Positions 15,692 to 24,397 of a DNA stretch of 64,000 nt are shown here, piece after piece. Source of the DNA: Pseudothioglobus sp905182815 (GTDB lineage: Bacteria > Pseudomonadota > Gammaproteobacteria > PS1 > Pseudothioglobaceae); assembly GCF_048087625.1 (NCBI RefSeq), contig NZ_CP159805.1:682001-746000 (forward strand), read 5' to 3'. Every line of letters begins with the position of its first letter. Positions within the stretch are counted from its first letter, which is position 1. The position numbers and the translations under genes were made by a program. Under the pieces are notes generated by a model that saw only the letters and a list, made by a program, of their open reading frames with translations, was not told the origin of the DNA and ran no database searches.

Positions 15692-18636
15692 GACAAATTA
15701 ATCGAATAAAAGACGGCTTAGTAAATCAAAAAAAATCTATAAGCTTTACTTTTAATGGCCATATATTAACTGGTTACGAAGGTGATACGCTTGCATCAGC
15801 CTTACTTGCGAATAATAAAAAATTAGTTGGGCGCTCTTTTAAGTACCATCGTCCGCGTGGTATAGTTACTGCCGGCTCTGAGGAGCCAAACGCAATTATG
15901 GAGATTGGAAATGGTCCCTATAAAGATCCAAATACTAGAGCAACTATTACAGAGTTATATGACGGATTAGAAGCAAATAGTCAAAACCATAAAGGCCCAT
16001 TAGGTTTCGATCTTATGGCTATTATAGATTTTTTATCTCCGCTTGTTGGTGCTGGTTTTTATTATAAAACTTTTATGTGGCCTAAAGCTTTTTGGGAAAA
16101 GTTTTATGAGCCTGCAATTCGAAATGCTGCTGGACTAGGAACTCTCTCTACTGAGCCTGATCCAGATACTTATGATAAAGGTTTTCGTTATTGTGATATT
16201 CTAATTATTGGTGCTGGCGCAACTGGGTTATCAGCTGCAATTACTGCTGCTAGCTCTGGCGCAAAAGTTATACTTGCTGATGAAGACTTTTTAATGGGTG
16301 GAAGGCTAAATACTGAGTCCATAAAAGTTAATGGTATGTCTGGCAGTAAGTGGGCAAAAGATACAGTTGCTGCATTGAGCGCAATGGAAAACGTTACATT
16401 GATGTCAGATACGACTATTTTTGGCGTTTATGATCATGGCATTTATGGCGCAATCGAAAATAGATCTTTAGAGGCTAGGGAAGATAAAGATAAGCCTCGT
16501 CAGGTTAACTGGAGAATCTATGCTAAACGCTCAATTCTTTGTGCTGGTGCAATTGAAAGATCAATAGCTTTTGGTAATAATGATCGTCCTGGCATAATGC
16601 TCGCAAGCGCTGTTAGATCTTATGCAAATAGATTTGCAGTTACAACAGGTGATAAAGTTTCAGTCTATACAAATAATGATGATGGCTGGAATACTGCGAG
16701 AGACCTAGTTTTAAAAAATATAAGAGTTGTTGCTGTAATTGATTCGCGCTCAATTAAACCTGTTTTAAGAGTTCCAGGTGCTGAAATTTTTATGGGTACA
16801 GACGTTGTTGACACTAAGGGGCGAAAAGCACTTAAATCAATAAAGCTTTCTAATGGAAAAATAATTAATACGGATTGCCTAGCTGTCTCGGGTGGATGGA
16901 ATCCAAACTTACATTTAACTTGTCATCACCGCGGCATTCCAAAGTGGAATGATGAGATTGCTTCTTTTATTCCAGATGAATCAAATCCACCTGGTATGTC
17001 AGTTGCGGGAAGAGCTAAAGGAACAATGGTACTATCTGATGCAATTGTTGAAGGGCACAATGAGGGCTCTTCTGTTGCTTCAGATCTAGGCTATAAAGTT
17101 AAAGAATCAGATCCAGCTGAAACTCCTAAAGTTTTATATAGCGTAACTGCAAACTGGGGCGTCCCAAGTGGAAAAAATCGTGCTTGGGTTGATCTTCAAA
17201 ATGACGTTACTGCAAAAGATATTAAGCTTGCAAACCAAGAGGGATTTAAATCAGTTGAGCATGTTAAGCGCTATACAACCTTAGGTATGGCTACTGATCA
17301 AGGTAAAACTGCTAACGTTCTTGGAATTGGTATTATGGCTGACAATATGGGCCAAACCATGGAACAGACTGGAACTACAATATTTAGGCCTCCCTATTCT
17401 CCAGTAGCAATTGGAGCATTTGCTGGAAGAAGGCGTGGAATGGAATTTTATCCAACGCGTTATACTCCAAGCCATAAATGGTCTGTTGAGCAAAATGCTA
17501 TTTTTGTAGAGGTTGGAATGTGGTATCGCTCTCAATGGTTTCCACTTCCAGGCGAGACTCATTGGCGTGAATCTGTTGATCGTGAGGTAAAACAAACAAG
17601 AGCATCAGTTGGTATTTGTGATGTAACAACTCTCGGTAAGATCGATATTAAAGGTGCTGATGTTTCAGAGTTCCTTAACAAAGTCTATGTAAATGCTTTT
17701 GCAAAAGTGCCAGTGGGTAAAACTCGTTATGGCCTAATGCTTCGTGAAGATGGCATGGTAATGGATGATGGAACAACTGCGAGGCTTTCTGAAAATCATT
17801 TTGTAATGACTACAACCACTGCAAATGCTGTTAACGTTTATCGTCATTTACAGTTTTGTCATCAATGCTTATGGCCTGATCTAGATGTTCACATGATTTC
17901 AGTTACGGAGCAGTTTGCACAGTATGCAGTTGCTGGTCCAAACTCGCGAAAGTTACTGCAAAAAGTTGTAGATTCTGATTGTGATATTTCAAATGAAGCA
18001 TTCCCATACATGGGTGCTGGTGAGATTACAGTTTGTGGCGGAATACCAGCAAGGCTCTTTAGAATATCATTTTCAGGTGAATTGGCGTATGAAATTGCTG
18101 TTCAAACTCGCTATGGCGACTCACTCATGAGAGTCCTAATGGAGGCAGGTGAAGAATTTAATGTTGTGCCTTATGGAACCGAAGCCCTAGGCGTAATGCG
18201 AATTGAAAAAGGTCACGCTGCTGGTCCAGAGCTTAATGGTCAAACTAGCGCTTATGACTTAGGAATGGGTGGGATGATTTCTGGCAAGAAAGACTTTATA
18301 GGTTACAAGCTTGGATTGCGTGAAGACCTTCTTCGTGACGATCGCATGCAGATGGTTGGTTTTAAGCCAGTAAATACTCAAGATCTTCTTCAGGCTGGCT
18401 CACACCTCCTTAATTTAAGAGATAAGCCATCGACTGAAACAGATCAAGGTTGGATTTCATCTTGTATTTATTCACCAATATTAGGTCACTATATTGGTAT
18501 TGGTTTTATTAAGAGCGGACACAGCCGTAAAGGCGAATTTGTTCGAGCAGTTGACTTAGTGAGAGGCAATGATATTGAAGTTGAGATATGCAGCCCTCAC
18601 TTTGTTGATCCAGAAGGAGAGCGTTTACGTGTCTGA
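15688..18636 (+). CDS. soxA: sarcosine oxidase / N-methylglutamate dehydrogenase alpha-type subunit (SoxA/MgdC)
   Basis: A 982-aa subunit, the normal length for the family. Residues about 15-95 form the N-terminal ferredoxin-like (Fer2_4) domain. A NAD/FAD-type fold follows with GAGATG at 175-180, then a second nucleotide-binding section. Residues about 600-975 are a GcvT-like folate-binding domain. In sarcosine oxidase this subunit holds NAD and receives the methyl group as 5,10-methylene-tetrahydrofolate. ATG overlaps the delta subunit stop (ATGA), and the C-terminal end overlaps the gamma start by 8 nt. It feeds the folate one-carbon pool that FolD, 5 kb upstream, would oxidise. N-methylglutamate dehydrogenase MgdC is an equally good match by domain order. 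Confidence 0.9.
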   Translation: MRQINRIKDGLVNQKKSISFTFNGHILTGYEGDTLASALLANNKKLVGRSFKYHRPRGIVTAGSEEPNAIMEIGNGPYKDPNTRATITELYDGLEANSQNHKGPLGFDLMAIIDFLSPLVGAGFYYKTFMWPKAFWEKFYEPAIRNAAGLGTLSTEPDPDTYDKGFRYCDILIIGAGATGLSAAITAASSGAKVILADEDFLMGGRLNTESIKVNGMSGSKWAKDTVAALSAMENVTLMSDTTIFGVYDHGIYGAIENRSLEAREDKDKPRQVNWRIYAKRSILCAGAIERSIAFGNNDRPGIMLASAVRSYANRFAVTTGDKVSVYTNNDDGWNTARDLVLKNIRVVAVIDSRSIKPVLRVPGAEIFMGTDVVDTKGRKALKSIKLSNGKIINTDCLAVSGGWNPNLHLTCHHRGIPKWNDEIASFIPDESNPPGMSVAGRAKGTMVLSDAIVEGHNEGSSVASDLGYKVKESDPAETPKVLYSVTANWGVPSGKNRAWVDLQNDVTAKDIKLANQEGFKSVEHVKRYTTLGMATDQGKTANVLGIGIMADNMGQTMEQTGTTIFRPPYSPVAIGAFAGRRRGMEFYPTRYTPSHKWSVEQNAIFVEVGMWYRSQWFPLPGETHWRESVDREVKQTRASVGICDVTTLGKIDIKGADVSEFLNKVYVNAFAKVPVGKTRYGLMLREDGMVMDDGTTARLSENHFVMTTTTANAVNVYRHLQFCHQCLWPDLDVHMISVTEQFAQYAVAGPNSRKLLQKVVDSDCDISNEAFPYMGAGEITVCGGIPARLFRISFSGELAYEIAVQTRYGDSLMRVLMEAGEEFNVVPYGTEALGVMRIEKGHAAGPELNGQTSAYDLGMGGMISGKKDFIGYKLGLREDLLRDDRMQMVGFKPVNTQDLLQAGSHLLNLRDKPSTETDQGWISSCIYSPILGHYIGIGFIKSGHSRKGEFVRAVDLVRGNDIEVEICSPHFVDPEGERLRV

Positions 18637-19198
18637 TTATGAATTAGTAGTAGAATCCGCACTTGATGGTGCTGAGCATCAGTTTGAGGGAGTAACTGTC
18701 TCAGAAGTTGTTGGTAAGTCATTAGTTATGGTTGCATTACCAAGGTCCAAATTTAAAGAGATTGAGTCATCAATGACAAAGTCTTGTGGCCTATCGCTTC
18801 CTGAAATGGAACAATCAACTCAATCTAAAGACTCATCCATAACGCTTTGGCGTTTACAGAAAAACCAAGTTCTAGCTTATTTTTCTTATGAAGGAAATGA
18901 TGCGGAAGCAAATATTGTAAACAGATTAAATGCTCCTGCCTACTATACTGATCAATCTGATACTTGGGCGATGATTAGGGTTAATGGCCCAAGAAGCAGA
19001 GATGTTTTGGAACGAATTTGTCCAATCGATCTAAGTAAAAATGTATTTTCTGTTGGTAATGTCTCTAGAACTATTATGGAGCATATTGGAACGATAATTT
19101 ATAGAGATAAAGAAGACTCCTATGTCCTTCTAACGATGCGATCTTTCGGAGTCTCAATGCTGCATGCTATAGAAGTATCAGCGAAGAATGTTTTGTAA
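18629..19198 (+). CDS. soxG: sarcosine oxidase / N-methylglutamate dehydrogenase gamma-type subunit (SoxG/MgdD)
   Basis: A 189-aa GcvT-like gamma subunit, starting at GTG 18629. I chose this start because AAGGAGA (18614-18620) sits 8 nt upstream and the resulting N-terminus (SDYELVVESALDG) is typical. The frame stays open to 18569 but has no better signal. It overlaps the alpha gene by 8 nt. The conserved internal landmarks are RVNGPRSRDVLERICPIDL and the C-terminal RSFGVSMLHAIE. Gamma helps close the folate-binding channel of the complex. It is the last gene of the operon, and hutC converges on it 33 nt later. Confidence 0.85.
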   Translation: MSDYELVVESALDGAEHQFEGVTVSEVVGKSLVMVALPRSKFKEIESSMTKSCGLSLPEMEQSTQSKDSSITLWRLQKNQVLAYFSYEGNDAEANIVNRLNAPAYYTDQSDTWAMIRVNGPRSRDVLERICPIDLSKNVFSVGNVSRTIMEHIGTIIYRDKEDSYVLLTMRSFGVSMLHAIEVSAKNVL

Positions 19199-19231
19199 TT
19201 AAATTTAGTTTCATTAGTAGTTTCAGAAAAA

Positions 19232-19927
19232 TCAAGTCTCTAAACGATAACGATTACCTGGATGCGTTAATCTGCTAAAGGTAACTGGGATGTTATCACT
19301 CCATGTCACTCTAGAAATTAAAATACAAGGCATTAACGGTTCAATTTGTAAATATTTTGCAGTCACTTTATCTGCAGCAATAGCTTCAACAATATGCTGA
19401 GCTCCAGACAGAGGAAGTATTTTTTTGAGATAGTGATTTGCCGTTACTTTACTAAGATCAATATCTAAATAGTCAGGAGCCGAGTCTTTATTGATATAAC
19501 GCTCCTCTAATTGAATAGGCTGGTCATTTTCAAAATGAAGAACCAGTGAGTAAAATATGTGAGACTCAGACTTTAGGCTAAGGTGATGACAGGCTTGTAA
19601 TGGTGCAACAATTTCTTTTTGTTGAAGTGCTATCGAGTGAAAGCGATTTCCACGTGACTTGACCTCTTTAGCAATATCTCTAATCTGTAAGGCAGATTTA
19701 ATGGGCTTGTTTTCGTTAACAAAGGTGCCTAAACCTTGAATACGGTACAAGACGCCTTCTTCAGTAAGCTCTCTTAGAGCTCTATTGGCCGTCATACGAC
19801 TTACTCCAAACTGCTCACAAAGTTTATTTTCCGAAGGCACTTGGCTGTGCTCAAGCCATTGTTGGCTACTTATGCCTTCAATAATATGACGTTTTAAGGC
19901 TTGATAATGAGGAGTATTTTTTTTCAT
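19232..19927 (-). CDS. hutC: histidine utilization repressor (GntR/HutC family)
   Basis: A 231-aa GntR regulator with an N-terminal winged helix (HYQALKRHIIEGI, SENKLCEQFGVSRMTANRAL, TEEGVLYRIQGLGTFV) and a C-terminal UTRA effector domain. In characterised bacteria HutC binds urocanate and releases the hut operator. It is divergent from hutU, and a perfect 22-bp palindrome with the HutC-type core lies between them. A perfect TATAAT (19934-19939, minus strand) ends only 7 nt before its ATG, and no Shine-Dalgarno is visible, so the mRNA may be leaderless. Function and regulatory target are strongly supported by context. Confidence 0.93.
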   Translation of the reverse strand: MKKNTPHYQALKRHIIEGISSQQWLEHSQVPSENKLCEQFGVSRMTANRALRELTEEGVLYRIQGLGTFVNENKPIKSALQIRDIAKEVKSRGNRFHSIALQQKEIVAPLQACHHLSLKSESHIFYSLVLHFENDQPIQLEERYINKDSAPDYLDIDLSKVTANHYLKKILPLSGAQHIVEAIAADKVTAKYLQIEPLMPCILISRVTWSDNIPVTFSRLTHPGNRYRLET

Positions 19928-19933
19928 ATTTCT

Positions 19934-19939
19934 ATTATA
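19934..19939 (-). promoter_or_regulatory. -10 element of hutC, possibly leaderless transcript
   Basis: The minus strand reads TATAAT here, 7 nt before the hutC ATG. Transcription would begin at or next to the start codon. No clear -35 is seen. If used, the -35 region would overlap the start of the hut operator region. Confidence 0.4.
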
Positions 19940-19959
19940 CGCAACTCTTAAAAAATTGA

Positions 19960-19988
19960 TTGTCTATACTTGTATATACAAGTATACT
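19960..19988 (+). promoter_or_regulatory. hutU promoter
   Basis: TTGTCT (19960-19965), a 17-nt spacer and TATACT (19983-19988), giving a start near 19995 and a leader of about 29 nt with AGGA before the ATG. The whole spacer is covered by the palindromic operator, so a bound repressor would block polymerase directly. Confidence 0.7.
19965..19986. promoter_or_regulatory. HutC operator, perfect 22-bp palindrome
   Basis: Every base from 19965 to 19986 pairs with its mirror position. The central 14 bp read CTTGTATATACAAG, which agrees with the CTTGTAT-based HutC site known in Pseudomonas. It overlaps the spacer and -10 of hutU and lies 38 nt upstream of hutC, so it probably controls both directions. 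Confidence 0.8.
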
Positions 19989-20023
19989 TTTGGTATATAG
20001 ATAATTAAATAATAGGAACCAAA

Positions 20024-21667
20024 ATGATTAAAGCACCACATGGGAATAAATTAAGTTGCAAAGGATGGCATCAAGAGGCTGCTATGCGTATGCTAATGAA
20101 TAATTTAGATCCTGATGTGGCAGAACATCCAGAAGATCTTATCGTCTATGGAGGTAATGGAAAAGCAGCTCGTAATTGGGATTGTTATCATAAAATTATT
20201 TCTACATTACAACGACTAGAAAATGATGAAACACTTTTAATTCAGTCGGGTAAACCTGTTGGTGTTTTTAGAACGCATGAAGAGTCACCACGAGTTATTA
20301 TTGCAAACTCTCACTTAGTCCCTAGATGGGGGACTTGGGATAAATTTCGAGAATATGAACAAGCTGGCTTAACTATGTATGGACAAATGACTGCTGGCTC
20401 ATGGATATATATTGGCTCTCAGGGAATTCTGCAAGGTACTTACGAAACTTTTGCTGAGTGTGCTAAACAAAATTTTGATGGTGAGTTAGTGGGTAGATTA
20501 GTGGTTACAGCAGGTCTTGGCGGTATGGGCGGAGCTCAGCCGTTAGCTGCAACCATGAATGGTGGCTCTTGCTTAGCAATTGAAGTTGATGAGTCTCGCG
20601 CACAAAAGCGTTTAGAGAAGGGTTATGTTGATGAAATATGCTATAACCTCGATGAAGCATTAGAAAAAGTACTAAAAGCAAAAGAGCAAAAGCAACCTTT
20701 ATCGGTAGCTATTGTTGCCAATGTTGCCGACGTTTTGCCTGAAATGTTAAAGCGAGGTATTATTCCTGATGTATTGACAGATCAAACATCTGCCCACGAC
20801 TTGCTGTTGGGTTATCTTCCATCGGGATATAACGTTAAAGAGTCTGAAGAGTTTCGTACTAAAGATCCAAAAGGTTATCAAGAGGCTGTATTGGATTCGA
20901 TGCAAGTTCATATTGGTGCAATGCTAGAAATGCAAAAACAAGGTGCTATCACTTTTGACTATGGCAATAACATCCGCGGCCAAGTTGCTGATCATCGTGG
21001 AATGAGTGAGGCTTTTGATATTAAAGGTTTTGTACCACTCTACATTCGTCCTTTATTTTGTGAGGGATCTGGACCTTTCAGATGGGCTGCACTCTCAGGT
21101 GACCCTAAAGATATTCACGTTACTGATAAGGCTATTTTAGAGACTTTTCCTCAAAATGAGTCTCTTGCTAAGTGGATTCATAAGGCACAAAATCAAATTC
21201 AATTCCAAGGTCTTCCTGCTAGAATTTGTTGGCTTAAGTATGGAGAGCGAGAAGAAATGGGGCTTAAATTTAATTGGTTAGTCAAAAAAGGTAAGGTTGC
21301 TGCTCCAATTGTAATCGGAAGAGATCATTTAGATTGTGGATCAGTTGCATCACCGAATCGAGAAACAGAAGGTATGAAAGATGGTTCAGACGCTATTGCA
21401 GATTGGCCACTATTGAACGCTATGCTTAATACTGCTTGCGGTGCTAGCTGGGTTTCTATTCACCATGGCGGCGGCGTGGGTATTGGTTATTCAATTCATT
21501 CAGGTATGGTAAGTGTTGCTGACGGAACGGCAATGGCTGATCGCCGGTTATCTCGAGTTCTTTCAGCGGATCCAGGAACTGGTGTCATGCGTCATGCAGA
21601 TGCAGGTTATGATGTTGCTATTAAAACTGCGAAAAACAAAGGCGTTGATTTGCCAATGATAGGGTGA
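20024..21667 (+). CDS. hutU: urocanate hydratase
   Basis: A 547-aa enzyme close to the usual 550-560 aa. The tightly bound NAD site is seen in AGLGGMGGAQPLAATMNGG (glycines 164-170 onward). The conserved DQTSAHD, GPFRWAALSG and HHGGGVGIGYS stretches are all present. It adds water to urocanate to make imidazolone propionate, the second step of histidine degradation, in the cytosol. It is the first gene of the hut operon, directly behind the HutC operator, with AGGA before the ATG. hutH begins 4 nt after its stop codon. Confidence 0.97.
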   Translation: MIKAPHGNKLSCKGWHQEAAMRMLMNNLDPDVAEHPEDLIVYGGNGKAARNWDCYHKIISTLQRLENDETLLIQSGKPVGVFRTHEESPRVIIANSHLVPRWGTWDKFREYEQAGLTMYGQMTAGSWIYIGSQGILQGTYETFAECAKQNFDGELVGRLVVTAGLGGMGGAQPLAATMNGGSCLAIEVDESRAQKRLEKGYVDEICYNLDEALEKVLKAKEQKQPLSVAIVANVADVLPEMLKRGIIPDVLTDQTSAHDLLLGYLPSGYNVKESEEFRTKDPKGYQEAVLDSMQVHIGAMLEMQKQGAITFDYGNNIRGQVADHRGMSEAFDIKGFVPLYIRPLFCEGSGPFRWAALSGDPKDIHVTDKAILETFPQNESLAKWIHKAQNQIQFQGLPARICWLKYGEREEMGLKFNWLVKKGKVAAPIVIGRDHLDCGSVASPNRETEGMKDGSDAIADWPLLNAMLNTACGASWVSIHHGGGVGIGYSIHSGMVSVADGTAMADRRLSRVLSADPGTGVMRHADAGYDVAIKTAKNKGVDLPMIG

Positions 21668-21671
21668 AAAA

Positions 21672-23168
21672 TTGATTACTTTAGATAATATATACCCAGA
21701 CCTTGAGCGAACGATTGACGCGCTATATCAAGATAAGAGTGCACTAGAAAAATCACGCGCTATAGTTGATCATGCTCTTGATGATGGTAATAGCTATTAC
21801 GGAATAAACACTGGGTTTGGTTTTTTAGCAAATAAAAAAATTGACGCAGAGCAGCTGGAAAAATTACAGCATAACTTGTTATTAAGTCACGCTGTTGGTC
21901 TTGGAGATTCTATTCCAAAAAATATTACTAAGTTAATGTTACAACTTAAAATTGTTGCTCTTAGTTTGGGTTATTCAGGTGTTTCAGTTGAGGTTGTAGA
22001 GCGTCTCATGCTATTTTTGAAAAATGACTGGATACCAGTTGTACCTTGCAAAGGTAGTTTAGGTGCTTCGGGAGATTTAGCGCCTTTGGCGCATTTAGCT
22101 TTACCATTATTAGGAAAGGGCTACTTTTGGAGTGCTAAAGACAACGAGCAACTTAGGGCAAAAACGGTCCTTAAAAATGCAAATTTAGAGCCAATTAATC
22201 TTAAGGCAAAGGATGGCCTTGCACTTATTAATGGCACTCAAATGATGACAGCCTATGGTGCGCATATTTTGGAGAGAGCAAACAGCTTATTAAAAAATGC
22301 CGATATTTTAGCAGCTATTTCTTTAGAAGCCTTGATGGGAAGTGCTCGTCCCTTTGATGAGCGCATTCAGGCTATAAGGCCTCATCCAGGGCAAAAGGCT
22401 GTAGCTTCGAATATTCGCCTACTGTTAACCGACTCTGCGATATTGGAAAGTCATAAAAATTGTGATAAAGTGCAAGATCCTTATTCACTTCGATGTATTC
22501 CCCAAGTGCATGGAGCTACTCGTGATTTATTGGAGTACGCATCTGGAGTAATTGAGCGAGAACTTAATTCAGTAACGGATAATCCTTTGGTTTTTAGTGA
22601 TGGCGACATAATCAGTGGGGGTAATTTTCATGGACAGCCACTTGCTCTAGCTATGGATTCTGCGGCTATTGCAATAGCAGAGATTGCTAGTATTGCTGAG
22701 CGTCGAATTTATTTATTATTGCGCGGTCTGGATGGACTCCCAACTGTATTAGTGAATGACTCTGGTATCAATTCTGGTTTTATGATTCCACAATATACTG
22801 CTGCCTCATTAGTTTCACACAATAAGGTGCTTTGTCATCCTGCATCTGTTGACTCTATTCCATCGTGCTTAGGACAAGAAGATCATGTGAGTATGGGCAG
22901 TATTTCTGCTATTAAGCTATTGGAAGTGTTAAATAATGTTGAGCAAGTTTTAGCAATTGAAGCTTTTACTGCAGCTCAAGCACTCGACTTTCGTAAACCT
23001 TTAAAAGCTGGCAAAGGAGTGGAGGCAGCGCATCAGGAGATTCGCAAAAGAGTGTCTCATAAAGATGCAGATGAGTTTTTTGGAGATGATATTGATGCTT
23101 GTATTGATATGCTAAGAGGTAATCACATCCTTAAAGAGGTAGAAAAAAAAATAGGTAAGCTTCAATGA
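21672..23168 (+). CDS. hutH: histidine ammonia-lyase
   Basis: A 498-aa lyase. The catalytic MIO cofactor forms from Ala132-Ser133-Gly134 in GSLGASGDLAPLAHLAL. Other family landmarks are YGINTGFG near residue 44, INGTQMM, and NPLVFSDGDIISGGNFHGQ. It removes ammonia from histidine to give urocanate, the operon inducer. The likely start is TTG at 21672, four bases after hutU ends, with a weak GGTGA upstream. There is no in-frame ATG before the conserved N-terminus (TLDNIYPDLE), so a non-AUG start seems real. Its stop overlaps hutI by 4 nt. Confidence 0.95.
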   Translation: MITLDNIYPDLERTIDALYQDKSALEKSRAIVDHALDDGNSYYGINTGFGFLANKKIDAEQLEKLQHNLLLSHAVGLGDSIPKNITKLMLQLKIVALSLGYSGVSVEVVERLMLFLKNDWIPVVPCKGSLGASGDLAPLAHLALPLLGKGYFWSAKDNEQLRAKTVLKNANLEPINLKAKDGLALINGTQMMTAYGAHILERANSLLKNADILAAISLEALMGSARPFDERIQAIRPHPGQKAVASNIRLLLTDSAILESHKNCDKVQDPYSLRCIPQVHGATRDLLEYASGVIERELNSVTDNPLVFSDGDIISGGNFHGQPLALAMDSAAIAIAEIASIAERRIYLLLRGLDGLPTVLVNDSGINSGFMIPQYTAASLVSHNKVLCHPASVDSIPSCLGQEDHVSMGSISAIKLLEVLNNVEQVLAIEAFTAAQALDFRKPLKAGKGVEAAHQEIRKRVSHKDADEFFGDDIDACIDMLRGNHILKEVEKKIGKLQ

Positions 23169-24376
23169 ATCGAATTGAAAATATTACAATAGCTCAATGC
23201 TTAGATCAAGGTGTTCAAAATGATGTTCATTTGATTGAAAATGCCACAGTTGTCTGGCAAGAAGATATTATTGTATGGGTTGGAAAAACAAAAGAAATGC
23301 CAGAGCAATATGAGCATAGCAATATTGTCCTTCAAAATGGAGGTTTTTTAGTTCCAGGATTGATTGATTGCCACACTCATTTAGCTTTTGGTGGCTGGAG
23401 GGCAGATGAGTTTGGTGAGCGAGTTTCTGGCACTCCTTATGCTGAAATTACCAAGCGAGGTGGAGGTATTTCATCAACTGTTGCCGATACACGAGCAGCC
23501 AGTAAAGAAGAATTGATTGAAAAAGCGAATGGGTTTTTAACTGAAATGACAGCTTTAGGAGTCACAACTGTTGAATGTAAGAGTGGTTATGGACTCAATA
23601 TTGATGATGAATTTAAGATTTTAAGTGCTTATGATGATCTAAAAAAAATTACCTCTTTGACCTTAGTGTCGACCTTTTTGGGCGCGCATTTAGTTCCAAA
23701 AGAAACGTCAAGAGAGGATTATTGTCGAATGATAATTGAAGAAATGATTCCTAAAATTGCAGAGCAGAAGTTGGCTGAATTTTGTGATATATTTATTGAT
23801 GATCATGCTTTTACTCAGACTGAAGCTCGACCAATTATTGAGGCTGCCAAAGCACATGGCTTAAAAATAAAACTTCATGTAGATCAACTTAGTGGGGATG
23901 GCGGTGCAGAATTTGCTGCTGATTGTGGAGCCTTTTCAGCTGATCATTTGGAATATGTGTCTGAAGAGGGCATCAAAGCACTAAAAAAATCAGGAACTAT
24001 AGCTGTTACCCTTCCTTTAGCTAGTCTTTATACCTTTCAAAAATCTCTTGATGCAAGAATGCTCATTGATGCTGGGGTAGAGGTTGCTTTGGCAACAGAT
24101 TTTAATCCCGGTTCAGCTCCAAGTAATCACTTACCATTAGCTATGATGTTGGGTTGTACGCTTAACCGGATGAGCCCTAAAGAAACGTTAAAGGCGGTAA
24201 CTCTTTATGCAGCTAAAGCTTTAGATAAGGCTGATAAAATTGGCTCTATAGAAGTTGGAAAGTGCGCAGATTTTGCGTTAATAGACACGCCATCAATTGA
24301 GCATTGGATGTATCATTTTAAAGCCAATGCTAATTGTTTGACGGTTAAAAATGGACATATCATTTATCAACTGTAA
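23165..24376 (+). CDS. hutI: imidazolonepropionase
   Basis: A 403-aa amidohydrolase. Metal ligands are His70 and His72 in DCHTHLAFGGWR, followed by LHVDQLSGDGG and the catalytic Asp in ATDFNPGSAPS. It opens the imidazolone ring to N-formimidoyl-glutamate, the third step of the pathway. Its ATG overlaps the hutH stop (ATGA), so the two are translationally coupled. Length and motifs are normal. Confidence 0.96.
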   Translation: MNRIENITIAQCLDQGVQNDVHLIENATVVWQEDIIVWVGKTKEMPEQYEHSNIVLQNGGFLVPGLIDCHTHLAFGGWRADEFGERVSGTPYAEITKRGGGISSTVADTRAASKEELIEKANGFLTEMTALGVTTVECKSGYGLNIDDEFKILSAYDDLKKITSLTLVSTFLGAHLVPKETSREDYCRMIIEEMIPKIAEQKLAEFCDIFIDDHAFTQTEARPIIEAAKAHGLKIKLHVDQLSGDGGAEFAADCGAFSADHLEYVSEEGIKALKKSGTIAVTLPLASLYTFQKSLDARMLIDAGVEVALATDFNPGSAPSNHLPLAMMLGCTLNRMSPKETLKAVTLYAAKALDKADKIGSIEVGKCADFALIDTPSIEHWMYHFKANANCLTVKNGHIIYQL

Positions 24377-24397
24377 TACCATTAAAAGGATTTTTAG

